DNA of 64,000 nt from Biomphalaria glabrata (lineage: Eukaryota; Mollusca; Gastropoda; Planorbidae), in NCBI RefSeq assembly GCF_947242115.1, contig NC_074715.1:27940376-28004375 (forward strand), given 5' to 3'. The position numbers and the translations under genes are program-made. Position 1 is the stretch's first letter. Every line of letters begins with the position of its first letter. The notes under the pieces are model-generated. The model saw only the letters and a list, made by a program, of their open reading frames with translations, did not search any database and had not been told where the DNA came from. Shown here in pieces: positions 22,960-35,935 of the stretch.

Positions 22960-23130
22960 GTGATCTATAGAGACAAATGATACAAAGGTCATCTTCTTTT
23001 ACTTTCCTCAACTAATGTCCGGTATCATTTAGAGTTGAGTGGACTCAGGGGCATTCTTTAAATCCCTGATTCGAACCCGAGACCTTTCGGTTTAGAAGCG
23101 AAGCGCTTTATCATTAACCACCAAGTCCAA
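22960..23130 (-). mobile_element. tRNA-derived SINE
   Basis: On the minus strand a tRNA-like head includes GGTGGTTAATGATAAAGCG and the B box GGGTTCGAATC. It is followed by a body (CCCCTGAGTCCACTC, GTTGAGGAAAGTAAAAGAAG, GATGACCTTTGTATCAT) shared with the SINEs at 32036-32295 and 47800-48035. Confidence 0.75.
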
Positions 23131-23182
23131 AAAATACATGTCTATATTTCACGTCCATATATTTTTTTGTTCTGCATGATGA

Positions 23183-23250
23183 ATGCTCGTCTAATGATCT
23201 ATGCTCGTCTAATGATCTATGCTCGTCTAATGATCTATGCTCGTCTATCA
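23183..23250. repeat. 18-bp tandem repeat, nearly four copies
   Basis: Unit ATGCTCGTCTAATGATCT, perfect in the first three copies. Confidence 0.93.
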
Positions 23251-24119
23251 TCTCTTGGCAAACAAATGATTTGGTGTCGAAAGTTTTTCCTTAGATATTC
23301 TATCCATTTTGCAGATCTATTTCTAAATTGAAAGCAAGACATTAAGGAGTAAATTTTAATGTAACTGATTGCGACAAAAAAATTCTATACAAAAACTTGA
23401 AGAGTTTGGGATCAAACCATTCACTAAATACTGTTTAAACGTCTAATTGAAGACATGAGACACGGCAGGTGGAAACTATACAATATCAGTACAGTACTTT
23501 CTCTGTCATGTATTTTACCCCAGATTTGTGTTTTTGTTTTTTTAGGCTCTGAACTTGTAGAAGTTTTTGTATATGGTTTTACCGGAACGTAGTTTCACAA
23601 CTATGTGAATGCCTATATAGTTCTATTTGTAAGATTAACCATTTAACAGTTATTATATATCAGATTTAAAATTAAACAATATTGAAATATTTTAAGTCTA
23701 CAACTAGATCCAAAGCCACATGATTCCCACTCACACAAACGTACTTGTAAATACACAAATGACAGTAACAAGCCAGAGGTGGGAGAAGGCTTATGTACAT
23801 CATTAGCTGAATAGTGGAGATAGTATTACACTCGTTCATTCGTTCTTAAGTCTCTCCTTTTTGAGATTCACCGCGGTATAGTTTAGACCCAATCACAGAC
23901 CTATAAAAATGTATAACTGCTTATTAAAAAATTATGAAATTGGGTTTATTGGCTTCCAATGTATAGAAATACAGTTTTTATTAGAGTCTATAATAGAATT
24001 AGATTTACTAGATTTAAGGCCTGCTTCATTCATATATAGGTAAGTGAACAACATCAACCTAAATGTATTCACAACTTTTCTTTCGTAACTTCAATTTGAG
24101 AATTGGGTCAAATTGAAAC

Positions 24120-24535
24120 TACAGCATAAGTTTTGAGCACGCTACTGTACGGCAGTGAGTCATGAATAATCTATGTAAAGCAAGAGAAAACTGAATTCAT
24201 TCCACTTGTGCTGCCTCCTAAGGATCTTGAATATCACTTGGCAAGAGAGACTGTGCAACATTGAGATTCAAACGTGTCTTCCCAGCATCTAAGTAATCCT
24301 CAGACAACGAGCCTTGCGCTGGTCATGTTCGCTGGATGAAGACTATTGCATCTTGAAAGTCATTCTTTATGGTCTCTAGAAAAACTGGTCGTCCCAACCT
24401 CCATAATGAGGATGTAGGCCTAATCAAACGGGACCTCAAAGCAGTGACTATTGCTACTGACTACTAGGAAGATATAGACCTAGACTGCACTATAAGGAGA
24501 GAAATGGTGACCAATGGACCAACAGACATGGGCCT
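24120..24535 (+). mobile_element. Decayed LINE fragment
   Basis: The plus strand reads STLLYGSES and then, across frame changes, pieces equivalent to the LINE C-terminal region at 10.9-11.3 kb (CTACTGTACGGCAGTGAGTC; CGCTGGTCATGTTCGCTGGA; GACCTCAAAGCAGTGAC). It is heavily mutated and truncated. Confidence 0.7.
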
Positions 24536-24537
24536 CA

Positions 24538-24785
24538 CCAGTGGCGAAGCAAGGGATTTGGGGGCCAGGTGGACTTGGCCTCATTAGGGGCCCCCGAATT
24601 TTGACATTCGACATCATGACATGAAATAAATTTACTTAATAAATATATTAATATATACATGTAACATGGTCACCAATTTACACAACAACATGAATAACAA
24701 GATAACATGGCATTGGCTTAATATTTAATGTAAAAAATTTGGGGGGTCACCTCAAGTGGGGGCCCAGGGGATTTTCAAATTTGGT
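24538..24785. mobile_element. hAT-like element fragment
   Basis: Starts CAGTGGCGAAGCAAGGGATT then TGGGGGCC, and shares TTTTGACATTCGACAT and GGGGGCCCAGGGGATTTTCA with the terminal regions of the larger hAT element at 34885-37894. The opposite terminal repeat was not found, so it is incomplete. Confidence 0.55.
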
Positions 24786-24789
24786 CATA

Positions 24790-25482
24790 GACCAAACATA
24801 GACATAGACCATTATTATTCAAAATTTGACAATGAATCGATGGCATTGTAGAGCAGCTTAAACAAGTTTTGTGTTGTTGTTTTTTTAAACAAATAGTGTA
24901 TTTAGACAATGTGTATAGAAGTGGTAAAATTTGTAGGTCGTAGCTGGGACTGCATATTCACGTAAAATACTGTAATCCTTATTAATCTTCTGACTTCAAG
25001 AAAGACCTAATTATTCATTAGTTGTTCCGAAATGAGAAACTATGCAACAATCCTCAATCCTAAACAATATAGAATCTCGGAGGAAAAAAAAAGATTTATA
25101 ATTAAGGCTAAATAAAAAAAAAATCTGCAGCTAAAAATACTTTCATAAATTCCAACTTACGCAACATGCCATATAAAAAAACAAACAAACGAAAACACGA
25201 GGGCAACTAGAAGAACTTTGCAGAAATTATTGGCAGGTGTATTCTCCAATCATCCAGACATTGAAGATAAACAGAAGTCTGGTAAAGTCATTTGTGGGAA
25301 AGTCTTAGTTTGGATAGTTGAGCTGGAAGATTGAAAACACATGTCTGGGAAGAACGCTTGGCTCTTATTGAACTTATTTCTCATCCAGGTGTCACTTTAA
25401 CTTCCAGGAGATTCGACATATATGACCAATAGTGGGCAGCGGATATTTGTATGTGTTAAGGACACTCTTCTTCTCGAATTTC

Positions 25483-25515
<33 letters not shown>

Positions 25516-26305
25516 CGTATCGATATATATATATATATATATCAATGCTGAAATGAAATTAAGATATAAGTCTACATTACCTCATCATCAGCTATCTAAA
25601 CACATGGGTCTTTCTTACATTTTTTTATTCTTATACCAAAACAAAGAGCGTTTCAGATTTTTTGGACTTCACATTATGGGAACTACTGCGATAGTCTTCA
25701 TGTATACAAAAAAAAAAAAACAACTTTTGAGTCAAAATAAAAAGTAAAGAGAAACATTTCGTTCTGCCAAAAGAACATAGATCTAGATATGAGTCAAATG
25801 AATGACCAAATGTGTTGAAATAAAAGACGCAGAAACAAGATGGTCATTTTGTGTGTGTATATTGTCTATATATTGAAGTTAGCACAAATTGTTTTATATA
25901 ACAGATGTATGTTTAAAAACATATCAAACAAATGTCTATGGGATATGGTAGGCTTATAGTTGAAGCAATTAAGTCTACAGCATCCCACGCAGGTCATGTT
26001 AATCTGGTCGTCAACCTTAATTACTTCTTTTTGGACAAGGACTTTGTTATGGGCAAGGTGGACAACTGCAGTCAGACATTGCAGCAGGTTCATTCATGGC
26101 AATAACTTGGTAATAAAAAAAAACAGTTTTGTAAAGTGGTTCCCATGAGTCTGCAGGTTCAATGGCTGACAGCTCATTCAACAGGAAAGTGTGTGCACAT
26201 TCAGCAAGTCACACTGAGATATCGAACTAATAGAGAAATAACAGAGACCGTTCACAAACACAGCATGATAATAATAGTAGCAAGAAATAGTTGATGAATT
26301 AATTA
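24790..26305. other. Intergenic stretch, no supported gene
   Basis: AT-rich sequence. A (TATC)n then (TA)n microsatellite lies at 25485-25545. A 75-residue minus-strand frame at 25866-26093 has no recognisable domain. Confidence 0.4.
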
Positions 26306-26309
26306 TGTA

Positions 26310-26530
26310 GACAAATATTACAATGCTTATATCAACTCACTTTGTCTGTCTGTCTGGTAAAAATATCGCACAAGTTATTTCTCACTCACCCATTCTGGGA
26401 TAAAGCTAAAACTTTGCAAATTATTCATTGACATAGAAAAAAATAACCAATTAGTCAAGTGATTACTTGTACTATATCGAATAAGGGAAATAACTAATAT
26501 ATTTATAGGAGAGAAAGTTGTAATTGTGGA
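26310..26530 (+). repeat. Dispersed SINE-body copy
   Basis: Plus-strand copy beginning near GCTTATATCAACTCACTTTG and TCTGTCTGTCTGGTAA, followed by TTATTTCTCACTCACCCATT and the AAC-CAATTAGTCAAGTG segment. Same family as 32325-32760. Confidence 0.7.
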
Positions 26531-26800
26531 GATCTTTCCCTTATATAAGCACCCAAATCACATCTGAACATGGTAGATCTAGGTGAGAACCCTTGATTTG
26601 TCATTTACCATTCGACCATTTTCTACCATGAGAATAAAGTCCTGGTAGTCTCTACGTATTTTGAAAATATTTTTGTTTGTTTTTCTCTTGTTTTTACAAC
26701 AATCATTGGGCTAGAGCTCAACATTTGTACTAAGACTAGGCAATGGGCTGCCAAATGGCTTACACAACAATACAAATGTGTGCGACATTTGTGAATGTGT

Positions 26801-26860
26801 TCAAGTGACACTTTGGCCAGTGTAAATTCAATATAAAAGGCCAAATCTTTTTTTAAAAGC
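26801..26860 (+). promoter_or_regulatory. Promoter-like segment related to ligand B upstream region
   Basis: Contains ATATAAAAGGCC preceded by CAAGTGACACTTTGGCCAGT. It aligns over about 42 bp with the sequence at 38126-38166 upstream of ligand B (CAAGTGACACTTTTGCTAGT, then GTATAAAAGGCC), roughly 35 of 42 positions matching with one gap. No coding exon was recognised behind it. It may be a duplicated TATA promoter or part of a repeat family. Confidence 0.4.
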
Positions 26861-26879
26861 CACTATCAAACATTGTTTG

Positions 26880-27945
26880 GATTCTAGTGACATGTAATTA
26901 GTAGTATTTGTGTTTACAAAACTTAACTCTTTTTTTTAGATGGGGGGAGGGGGCGGGAGAAAAAAAATACGGCGACAGAGCTAGCTGTAGACGTCAGTTG
27001 CAGGTAAAAAGTCTTGAAACATTGTGATTTTATTGATTTTATATTGAATTAGATTATGATTTCTCAAGGCACTATCAACTCAAAAATTAAATTTACATCG
27101 AAACGATTTTATTAAAACCAGTAAAATGGTTAATGTCGAACTAGGTTGGCCCAAATCTTGGCTAGTTTAGTTGGTATATTGTATACGTCCAGAGAGTTTG
27201 GGTATTTAGACAAGTGTTAATTTGGAATATGTAAAATTTAGTTGTAACCATTTCACAACCTTTTAATTTCCATAATAACGTTTAATAATGTTACGAGCTA
27301 TATCATTGTAAACAACTTATTATATTTATAAGATAAAACTGGTTATTTCCAATAAGCTTGTTTATAACTTGTTATGAAGATTTTTATTTAAACTATTAAA
27401 ATAATTATGACGGAAGACATATTTTGGAATATACGTTGACTCGAATGTTGTTTGTTAATAGACTTAACATTTGAGGTTTTCTGTGATTTGTATTTGTGAA
27501 CAGTTTCTCGGACAATCCAAATATGGGATATTTTATTCTTTAAATAAAACCATTAAAAAGGGAGCATTAAAGAGCAAGACAAGGCAAATTGATTGTGGTT
27601 ACTGAAGATAATCTTTCAGCACAAAACTCTGACAATAAATAATGGAGTTAATATTTCAGTCTTAAAAAGTAAGTTAACAAATCTTAATTTAAACCATTAA
27701 CTCTTTCTTTTTCAACACTTAAAAGTTTTTAAAATGAGAAATATTATCTACAAATCTATTACATATTTGTAAAATACCACTGACTGACTCATTGATCACG
27801 AGATCTCTTAGACTGTCGTACGTATCCGCATCAAATTTCGTACACAGGTTCCTTTTAATTCAGTTCGGTTTTTGACAGATTCACAACCTGATTATCGCTA
27901 TTCGCAAAAAACAAACAAAACAAAACAGCTGTTAAGTAGGTATTA
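26880..27945. other. Intergenic stretch, no gene seen
   Basis: AT-rich, without open frames, tandem arrays or transposon ends that I could recognise, apart from a short G/A-rich run at 26940-26970. Confidence 0.4.
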
Positions 27946-27949
27946 AAGA

Positions 27950-29650
27950 ATGAAGGCAACGAATGTCAATGTTGGCCGAACACTTTTTATTAATTCAACA
28001 CTGGACGCCATCTTGGGCAAGAACTTCTGTTCGCAACAAAGGACCTATAACTCACAATGGCCAAGGACTATAACTTACATATATCAAGTATTAACATCCT
28101 TCCCTTCCTATCGACGAAACATGTTCACTACAAACATTCCTAACGAACACCTGGCAGAAACATCCTTCCTTCACCACGAACAGAGGTACATTGTAGACAA
28201 TAACCTTTTCAAGTACAGTGACACGATGATACTACGATACACTGATAACATTTTCAACAGACAACATTGGTATGTACACAAAATCATAAATATAAGTATA
28301 ACATATAATATACGTAGAACATAGTATACATGAATATTGAAGACTATAAAGATGTAGCAAAAATCTAGAAAAAAACAAAACTTGAGGGGTTGTCACTTCT
28401 TACCCAAGTCAAAGTCCTTGTGCCACGTAGGTGTGGCTCTCGTTCGCCCACTCCTTCTCACGCTAGGCTCTGCTCCGTGAGCTAAGGGTGGGATCTCATC
28501 AGGGCCGGCGCTGGACTTTAAGGCAGGGTGTGGTGTTAAGTCTGTGGATGAGTCATATAGTTATGCCTCATGGGTTGCCGTTTCGTCCTCTGAAAAGATG
28601 TCTGAATAAGGGACATTCCTGGGCTGCACTCTGTTCCTAACGTAGGTACCGCCCTTTGTTCCCTTCACAGTGTTGGACCGCTCACTGTTTCTCATCATGA
28701 TTTTGCCAGGCCGCCAATCTTTGTTTCCTGGACTCTGGAAGTAAACGTTTTGGTCTACATTTAGCCGGGGCAGGTCTCGTGCTCTTTTATCATAGTGTTT
28801 TTTTATGGTGTACCTCAGGCCTTCTGTGTAGCTTTCGGGCTCAACGGCTTTAGTCAGGGGTAGTAGTGACCGTGGTATTCTGTTCAAACATAACTGGGCT
28901 GGGCTATAGCCACAGTCCTGTTTGGGTGTGTTGCGAAGTTCCAGCAGGGCTTCGTATTGATCATCTCCAGTTCCGATAGTCTTCCTCATTATGTTTTTTT
29001 TTTAAATTGTTTTTACTGCGGCCTCTGCTTTTCCATTGGCTTTGGGGTGTCCGGGATCGGACCTGATGTGCGATATGTTCCATCTGTTAGTGAATACGGC
29101 GAATTCGTGAGACGTGTATTGAGGCCCGCAGTCATTAAGTCTGTTCCATTTTCCCAAGGTCACTTTCCTTCATAATGTGGCCACAACGTTTCTCTTTGAT
29201 TGCTTGGCTTATTCTCTTGGCAGGCAGTGTAAGAGTCGGACATCTGTTTGATTTCTGCAGCCATTCCTGGCCAGAAAATCAGAGCCCTCGCCCGCCTCCT
29301 CATGCTGTCGTATGCTAGGTGGGAGGCGTGTAACTTCTCCTTCATCTCTGAGCGCATGCTTTTGGGAATTAGTACTCTCTCCCCCTTTACGATGATTCCA
29401 TGACTTATACTCAGGGTTTCGGCAAAATCATAATAGGGCCTCAGAGCCGCGGGAGCGGCAGTTTTCTTAACAGGTCAACCGTCTTCAATGGTCTTTTGGA
29501 GAGCTTGTAGAGTTTCATCAGCATCTGTTTCGTTTCTAATTCGGTCTAGCAGTGGATCGGGAATATCGACGATTTGTTGGATGTTGAGGTTCAATATTTC
29601 TTCAGTAAATGGCTTAGTGTTGCTGCGTTAAACCTTAAAGCTCCATCGAA
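27950..29650 (-). mobile_element. Fossil Gypsy-type LTR retrotransposon fragment
   Basis: The minus strand carries the integrase end of a Gypsy/Ty3-type polyprotein. There is an H2C2-type zinc-binding region with the typical FWPGM motif (about 29.16-29.40 kb), and the integrase C-terminal region with LELRNTP and YSPAQLCLNR (about 28.56-28.99 kb). The stretch 27.95-28.40 kb beyond it may be LTR or untranslated sequence, but its ends were not fixed. The element is broken and incomplete, and the LINE at 29.8 kb is joined to its other side. It is considerably older than the element at 53391. Confidence 0.75.
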
Positions 29651-29799
29651 CCTTTGTATATTATTTTCGGTATTTCCGCAAATGCCGTGGTCTATATAGC
29701 CTAAAAGCATACACAGAAATCTTACGAATTTCGCAATTTTTGTTTCTTTTCCCGAAGTCTAGTTCTTTTAATATTCCTTACGTCCTTTCCACTTCCTTT

Positions 29800-31560
29800 T
29801 AGACTCGCGGTCCTTTCATTGCGACGAAGAATAAACATTCTCACTGAGCTCTATCCAGCATTCATTGGCACAGATCCGTGCAGTCCTCTGCACAGTGGCT
29901 CTAGCTTCTTCCGGAATTTTGACAAAGAAGATTTTGTTGATCTACACAAAGAACTTTTCAACACTCTGTCCAAAGGAAAACAAGAGCCCTACGTCAATTT
30001 TGTAACTGAGGATGAAGTGACCTTGTTATTTAAAAGAGTAGACATAACAAAAGCTTCTGGACCAGACAAAATTAGTGGCAAGCTGATCAAGCTATGTGTG
30101 GAGCAAATCTCTTCTATCTTCTGTCATATCTTAAACCAGTCATTGCAAACGTGCGTAATTCCACACATCTGGAAAACTTCAGAGATCATACCAGTGCCTA
30201 AGAAACCAAAAATAGATTGCTTAAATGATTTCCGCCCAGTAGCACTAACACCTATTGTTATGAAATGTTTTGAAAAATATATGCTTAAACAACTTGTAGC
30301 AAAAGTCAATAACAGCCTAGACCCTCACCAATTTGCAAACAAAGCAGCTAGAGAAACTGAGGATGCCATTCTATTGCTTTTGGACCAGCTTTATAAGCAT
30401 CTCGATATACCCAAAACATATGCACGAGTCCTCTTCGTAGATTTCTCCTCGGCTTTCAATACCATACAGCCACATCTAATGATAAACAAACTGAGTAACT
30501 TAAATGTAATCCCTTACTTACAAGCATGGGTTCTAAACTTTTTAACCCAACGGCCCCAGTATGTTAAAGTCAACAACACCAAATCGTCAACTCGAGTACT
30601 ATGTACGGGTGCTCCACAAGGTTGTGTACTTTCTCCTGTACTATACACTCTTTACACTAATGACATAAGAAGCATCTATGACTCAGTTAAACTCATTAAA
30701 TTCGCTGATGATACTGCCATAGTCGGTCTTATTTCAGGAGACGAAACTCAGTATCGAAGCTCGATAGAAGAGTTTACAAACTGGTGCACCGACAACTTTC
30801 TAGAACTGAATGTAACAAAAACTAAAGAACTTATAATAGATTTTAGAAAGAAAAAACAAACTATACGTGAACTGCAAATAAACACTACATCTATAGAACA
30901 AGTAAAGGCATATAAATATCTAGGCGTTATCATCAACAACAAGCTTTCATGGGAAGACCACCTTGGAACTCTGACAAAGAAAACAGCCCAGCGACTCTTT
31001 TTTCTATACAAACTCAACAGTTTTAAATTAAACAAGAAGATCCTTGAGACATTTTACGGCGCGACTGTACAAAATCTGCTAACATACGGAATAAGTTGTT
31101 GGCAAGGCAACGCCTCATCTAAACTGTTGCGACGTCTAGAAAACATCATTAAAAAAGCATAAAAAATTACACTCACAACATTACCAAATTTAAAGGAACT
31201 TTTTGAACAAACGTGCCTAAGAAAAATCGAAAAAATCTTGGAAGACAACGGCCACCCGCTCCATCAGAACTACGCCAGGTCGTCGCGAAGTGGGCGACTT
31301 CTGTCAATCAAAACAAGAACGGAGCGGTACAAAAACTCGTTCGTACCTCACTCGGTCAGACTCTATCACCGCCACTCATTGATCAGGGAACATGAAATGC
31401 ACCAAGATACCTGTGTGTAGTCGCTGAATGAACTCTTTATGTTGTCTGTTGTATTTATGTGTATTTTTCTGTTGTGTTGTCTTTATATGAGAAACGAGTC
31501 CTTGTAATCACAACAAATTTCCGTAAGGATCAATAAAGCAGTCTTAGTCTTAGTCTTAAT
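29800..31560 (+). mobile_element. LINE reverse transcriptase, CR1/L2/Rex1-like, 5'-truncated
   Basis: A 447-residue frame (29819-31162) covers most of a reverse transcriptase. It has KASGPDKISGKLIK, WKTSEIIPVPKK, DFRPVALTPIVMKCFEK, FVDFSSAFNTIQPH, GAPQGCVLSPVLYTLYTNDI, the catalytic KFADDTAIVGL, LNVTKTKELIIDFR, YKYLGVIINNKLSWEDHL and the thumb-like RLFFLYKLNSF. One stop at 31160-31162 interrupts the last part, which continues readably to TYPE tail HEMHQDTCV. The 3' end is GGATCAATAAAGCAG followed by three CTTAGT repeats, the simple-repeat tail typical of CR1/L2/Rex1 elements. The endonuclease is absent. Few defects suggest fairly recent insertion. Confidence 0.92.
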
Positions 31561-31683
31561 TAACAGATTACATAATGAATGGACATATTGTATTGACATA
31601 TCTGGTCAGATGACAAAGGCTTTCTGGACAACATATATTTCATTTCTAAAGAATCTTCAATTCTACATTCCAATAATACTCAT

Positions 31684-31718
<35 letters not shown>

Positions 31719-32035
31719 CTTTGTGTTGATAATATTGAAATCTGTCTCTTGTTCTATAACTTCAAATACATTTATACAATTAAATAGATATTTTGTTAAA
31801 TACATATTCATGTATCTATAGCACAATGTAATTAATTTACCCACATCTATTATTTTAACCATTAATAAGTTGTGGTTATTACAATTTTTGGATACACTGA
31901 AAACGCAAGAGAACATAACTCAACGGTAACAATTTTTCAAAATAAAAAACAGTCTTCTCCCTTCTCTTAATAATCCTTCTATTTAGTGTGGAATACAATT
32001 TGTATTGTATTAAGCATTTAAACAACAATTAGCAA
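31561..32035. other. Intergenic stretch with CT microsatellite
   Basis: No gene. A (CT)n run lies at about 31686-31714; the remainder is AT-rich. Confidence 0.6.
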
Positions 32036-32295
32036 CAGTTGCAGAGGCGGGGTGGCTGAGGGGTTACGGGTTTGAATCCTGATGAAGACTGGGAATCTTA
32101 ATTTCTGGATTTTTAGGGCGCCTCTGAGTCCACCTAGAGGCCACCCAGCTTTAATGGGTGCCTGAAATTAGTTGGGGGAAAGTAAAGGCAGTAGGTCGTT
32201 GTGCTGGCCACATGACACCCTAGTTAACCGTCGGCCACAAAAACAGATTACATCATCTACCCCATAGATCGCAACATCTGAAAGGGAAATTTACT
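32036..32295 (+). mobile_element. tRNA-derived SINE
   Basis: Head GGCGGGGTGGCTGAGGGGTT and B box GGGTTTGAATCC, then body with GCGCCTCTGAGTCCACC, AATTAGTTGGGGGAAAGTAA, CACATGACACCCTAGTTAAC and ATAGATCGCAACATCTG. Same family as 22960-23130 and 47800-48035. Confidence 0.82.
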
Positions 32296-32324
32296 TTTTT
32301 TAAAGAACAGTTGCAGCTCATTTT

Positions 32325-32760
32325 TACAAAGCTTATATCAACTCACTCTGTCTGTCGCTCTGGTAAAATGTTTTAACACATTTTTTCTCCCATTTTCCAT
32401 TCTCGGATCAAGTTGAATTTTTGCAAATTATTCATTGTACCTGACAAGACATAAATCAATCAAAAAATTAACCAATCATGTAATTAAGTATTGGTGATTA
32501 ATTATCTTGTTTGACATCGAAATAAGGGGAATAATTGCTATTTAATGAGAGATGTGGATGTATATACGGATTTAATCTCCATTTTACGTTTCGACACGTT
32601 TTTTGTTTCTCCAAATTCCCATTCTTGGATCGAGTTGAAATTTTGCAATATTATTCATAGTCGATGACAATACTCGAAGTAATCCAAAAATTAATCAATT
32701 AGTTCATCAATTAGTAGGCTACTAATTCATTAATTTTCTTTTCTATGGCAAAAAGTGAGC
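32325..32760 (+). repeat. Dispersed SINE-body repeat, two successive copies
   Basis: ACAAAGCTTATATCAACTCA, CTCTGTCTGTCGCTCTGG, TTCTCGGATCAAGTTGAA and TTAACCAATCATG. A second run starts near 32585 with TTCTTGGATCGAGTTGAAA. Best-preserved plus-strand copy in the window. Confidence 0.75.
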
Positions 32761-33475
32761 TAAAAGAAAAATGGCAGTAATATTTCCACTGGCAATTAGT
32801 CCATTCCAACGAATAACTCATTAGAGTTATATAATAATTGTATATTTAGACAATCACATAAAACAAATCAATATTCTACGGCTAACTTTGTTTTTACAAA
32901 TAAATATAGTTAGCTTTGTAGTTTTTGAAGAAAACAATATTTTCCCAAGTTTTATCTGCTGTTATTAGCAATGTAATTATGTTCTATACGAATTAAGAAA
33001 CAAACGCAATCGCCATTATTTGTTCTCCATGACTGGAATGCACCAAGGTCATAAGTTTAAAAGTATGAATAAAGTTGTAAAACTTCAGGTCCCATGACCT
33101 CGTTTATGAATGTGCTCTCCAACCCTCCCGAATCAGAGCCACTACCCTCAGCGATGTTTATGAATGAGCTCCCCGGACCACGCAATGTCAGTGCGACAAT
33201 TCTGCAATGTTTTCCTACGGCTGGCAGACATGCAGGATGTTAATACATCGGGTCACAATAACAATGGCCCCAGAAGTTTGCGGTTTCCAGAATGTTTGGA
33301 CTGGTCACGTCAAGCCAGTGACCAGTCATTGTGAGAATATTGTGAACACACCATTGGTACTAGTACATTGGCGTTTTAAAAACTAAACCAAATACAACTG
33401 TCCTTTTTTTAAGACTTTCACGGGAAGATTCTTTTTCATAGCTTTTAGTCGTTAGGCTTAATAATGTATCAATAG

Positions 33476-34034
33476 CATGGGCGTAGCCTGGATAATTTTC
33501 CTGGGGGGGATTTTTCTCCCCCCAGGCCCATATATATGTGTGTGTGTGTGTGTGTGTGCGCACACATAATTAATCTTTATTACATTCTGACCATTCATTC
33601 TTTCGGAAGACGTTTATTGTACCCTAGAATGAAGTTTTTAGCTGCAAACCCCGCTGGAGGTTGGTTTTAAACATAAAACCCCTCTTGGCTACGCTCATAG
33701 AATCTGGTGACTAAAAATATGGATAGTCATATATTGAAGGGGTTTTATCGTTATTTTCGGAGGGGGGTTTAAAATCAAAATCTTCCTTAGGTCTTGGAAT
33801 TGGGTATTGTCGTTTGCGTTATCATTATTTTTTTGTTTTGTTTTATAGAAAAGGGGGATTCAACTGCAAAACCCCCTTGTAGCGGGTATTAAACTCAAAA
33901 CCCCTTTGGCTGAGCTGGGAAAAGTGATGGTTTAGTATTAAAATCTCACCTAAAATTAAAAAAAACCAAAGCAAAAAATCAGTCACTAAACCTCGGGTTG
34001 AACCCCGACCCCCCCCCCCCCGGCTACGCCCATG
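33476..34034. mobile_element. Non-autonomous hAT-like element, 8-bp target duplication
   Basis: Inverted ends CATGGGCGTAGCCTGG (left) and, inward from the right, CATGGGCGTAGCCGGGG. It is flanked by a perfect 8-bp duplication ATCAATAG (33468-33475 and 34035-34042). The 559-bp interior is non-coding, with repeated phrases of the type AAAACCCCTCTTGGCTACGC. Same family as the 3-kb element at 45477-48538. Confidence 0.88.
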
Positions 34035-34489
34035 ATCAATAGGGTGAAGACATGTATCCTAATTAGCATCATTGTAATATTACATCTTTTTTTTTACCTC
34101 ACACAGTATTTTATTTTATTTACTTAACGACTGACTTCAGTATTTTAGCCTCCCCCCATCCTTTTAAGTCAGTCTTATTGGTTACTTTATATGATCTTCA
34201 TGGGATGTCTATGAACTAGCTTCTTGACACCCTGGTCACATGGTGAACACTTAGATAGTTCAGTTTTTCCTGAATGAATGTTTAGTGCAGTACATATGAC
34301 AAGGCGGAAGCTACTTTTGCATAAAGTCTGTTGGACCACAGACTGACAACAACTGTTATTGGGGGGGGGGGGGGGACAATATTAAGATCTCTTAACCGGT
34401 AAAACATTTCTTTGGCTTTATTTACTCAAATGAGCTTTAAAAAGATGATAATAAATCAAGAATGTAGGAGATAAAACAAGATCCATGTC

Positions 34490-34850
34490 TGAAAACTAGA
34501 GTTACTTGAGTTATGTGGCCTTCAACTGATACGAAATTATAGAAAACTAGAACTACATGAGTTATTTGGTTTTCAACTGATGCGAATTGATAGAAAACTA
34601 GAGTTACTTGAGTTATTTGGTTTTCAACTGATGCGAACTGATAGAAAACTAGAGTTACTTGAGTTATTTGGTTTTCAACTGATGCGAACTGATAGAAAAC
34701 TAGAGTTACTTGAGTTATTTGGTTTTCAACTGATGCGAACTGATAGAAAACTAGAACTACATGAGTTATTTGGTTTTCAACTGATGCAAACTGATAGAAA
34801 ACTAGAGTTACTTGAGTTATTTGGTTTTCAACTTATAGAAAGAAAAATAC
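34490..34850. repeat. 51-bp minisatellite, about seven copies
   Basis: Unit with GATAGAAAACTAGAGTTACT, TGAGTTATTTGGTTTTCAAC and TGATGCGAACT. It reads openly for 114 residues (RKLELLELFGFQLM repeated) only because 51 is a multiple of three; no other coding signal. It ends about 35 bp before the hAT element at 34885. Confidence 0.95.
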
Positions 34851-35704
34851 AACGATGTCCCACATCTTTTCTCTGCCTTTTATGCAGGGGCGTAACTAGG
34901 GATTTGGGGGCCCGGGGGGATTGACCTCTTTGGGGGCCCCTTGCATTTTGACATTCGACATATGACATGGACTAATGTACGCAAAAATATATAAGCCCCA
35001 AATCAAATTGGTTCAGTATATCAGTAAACTTAACAAAAAGTAATCAAGACTCTTTTAATGAATAAAAGCTTTGTTTATTAGTTAAATAATGCACAAGTGA
35101 CAAATCTCAATTGATATCGCTTCACGTCGTGCATTCTGTGCAGCAAAGACATCTATAACATCAACTACATCGATACTTTCTAGTATTTGTGACTTCACTG
35201 ACATTAAAGCCATGATAAGCCTTTCTTGTGTCATTGTGCTCCTGAGATAGCTTTTGATGAACTTGAGCTTTGAGAATGATCTCTCACATGAAGGAATGGA
35301 AGTGGCCTGAGCTAGCAGTATTCGGAGGAGGTTGCAAAGTTTGAGCACACGTAATTACCATATGAATCCTGTTTCCTCAATATGTCTATTGGTGATTGTA
35401 TTACTGGTTTGTTGATGAAAAGTGCTCGTGCATCAATGACATCATTGAAAAAGCGATTTTCCATTTATTTCATCATACAAACAGGAAAAGTAGCACAGTT
35501 TGTCATAAGCGGGTCTTCATCTAACAGGTGTCTTGGTTCAAGAAGAAACCCAAAGGTATCCATTTTCTTTCCAGCCTTTGAAATCTGCCCTTCATCTCCA
35601 TATGAAATCTGTCCAGCACTTCTGTCGCAACACGTTTGAATTGCAGTTCTATTGACAGTCCTACATTAGAACTCAACTTCCCATCAAGTCTTTTCTTTCT
35701 TCTG

Positions 35705-35935
35705 GTTGTTTTGATTATTATTATTATAGCTTTTATATAGCGTTACTTTCATGCTTATAGCATGCTCAGAGCGCTTTGGTCCAATCTAGGAATTTTCCGT
35801 TCTGCCTTTAGGCGCTCAGTAAACGCAACTCTGCCCGAGTCGGGTGTCGAACCTCGAGTCCCCTTCTAGGTAGCCAAGACAAGCCAAGTTCAAGCGCACT
35901 TAGCCTCTCAACCACGCTTCCCACAGGGATTACAC
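35705..35935 (-). mobile_element. tRNA-derived SINE nested in hAT transposase
   Basis: On the minus strand a type-II tRNA-like head (GTGGTTGAGAGGCTAAGTGC) with B box GAGGTTCGACACCCG is followed by a body ending in AAAGCGCTCTGAGCATGC and AGCGTTACTTTC-type sequence (reverse), and an ATAATAATAAT tail. It splits the hAT transposase frame and belongs to a different SINE family from the others in the window. Confidence 0.78.

Noticed and set aside
25866-26093. 75-residue minus frame with several cysteines
   Set aside because: No signal peptide, domain or splice context; within chance expectation for AT-rich DNA.
27950-28324. 124-residue plus frame
   Set aside because: Lies beside a minus-strand LTR-element fossil and is probably its terminal or untranslated sequence; composition and start give no coding support.
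34580-34924. 114-residue repetitive frame
   Set aside because: Product of a 51-bp minisatellite; no start context, domain or splice support.
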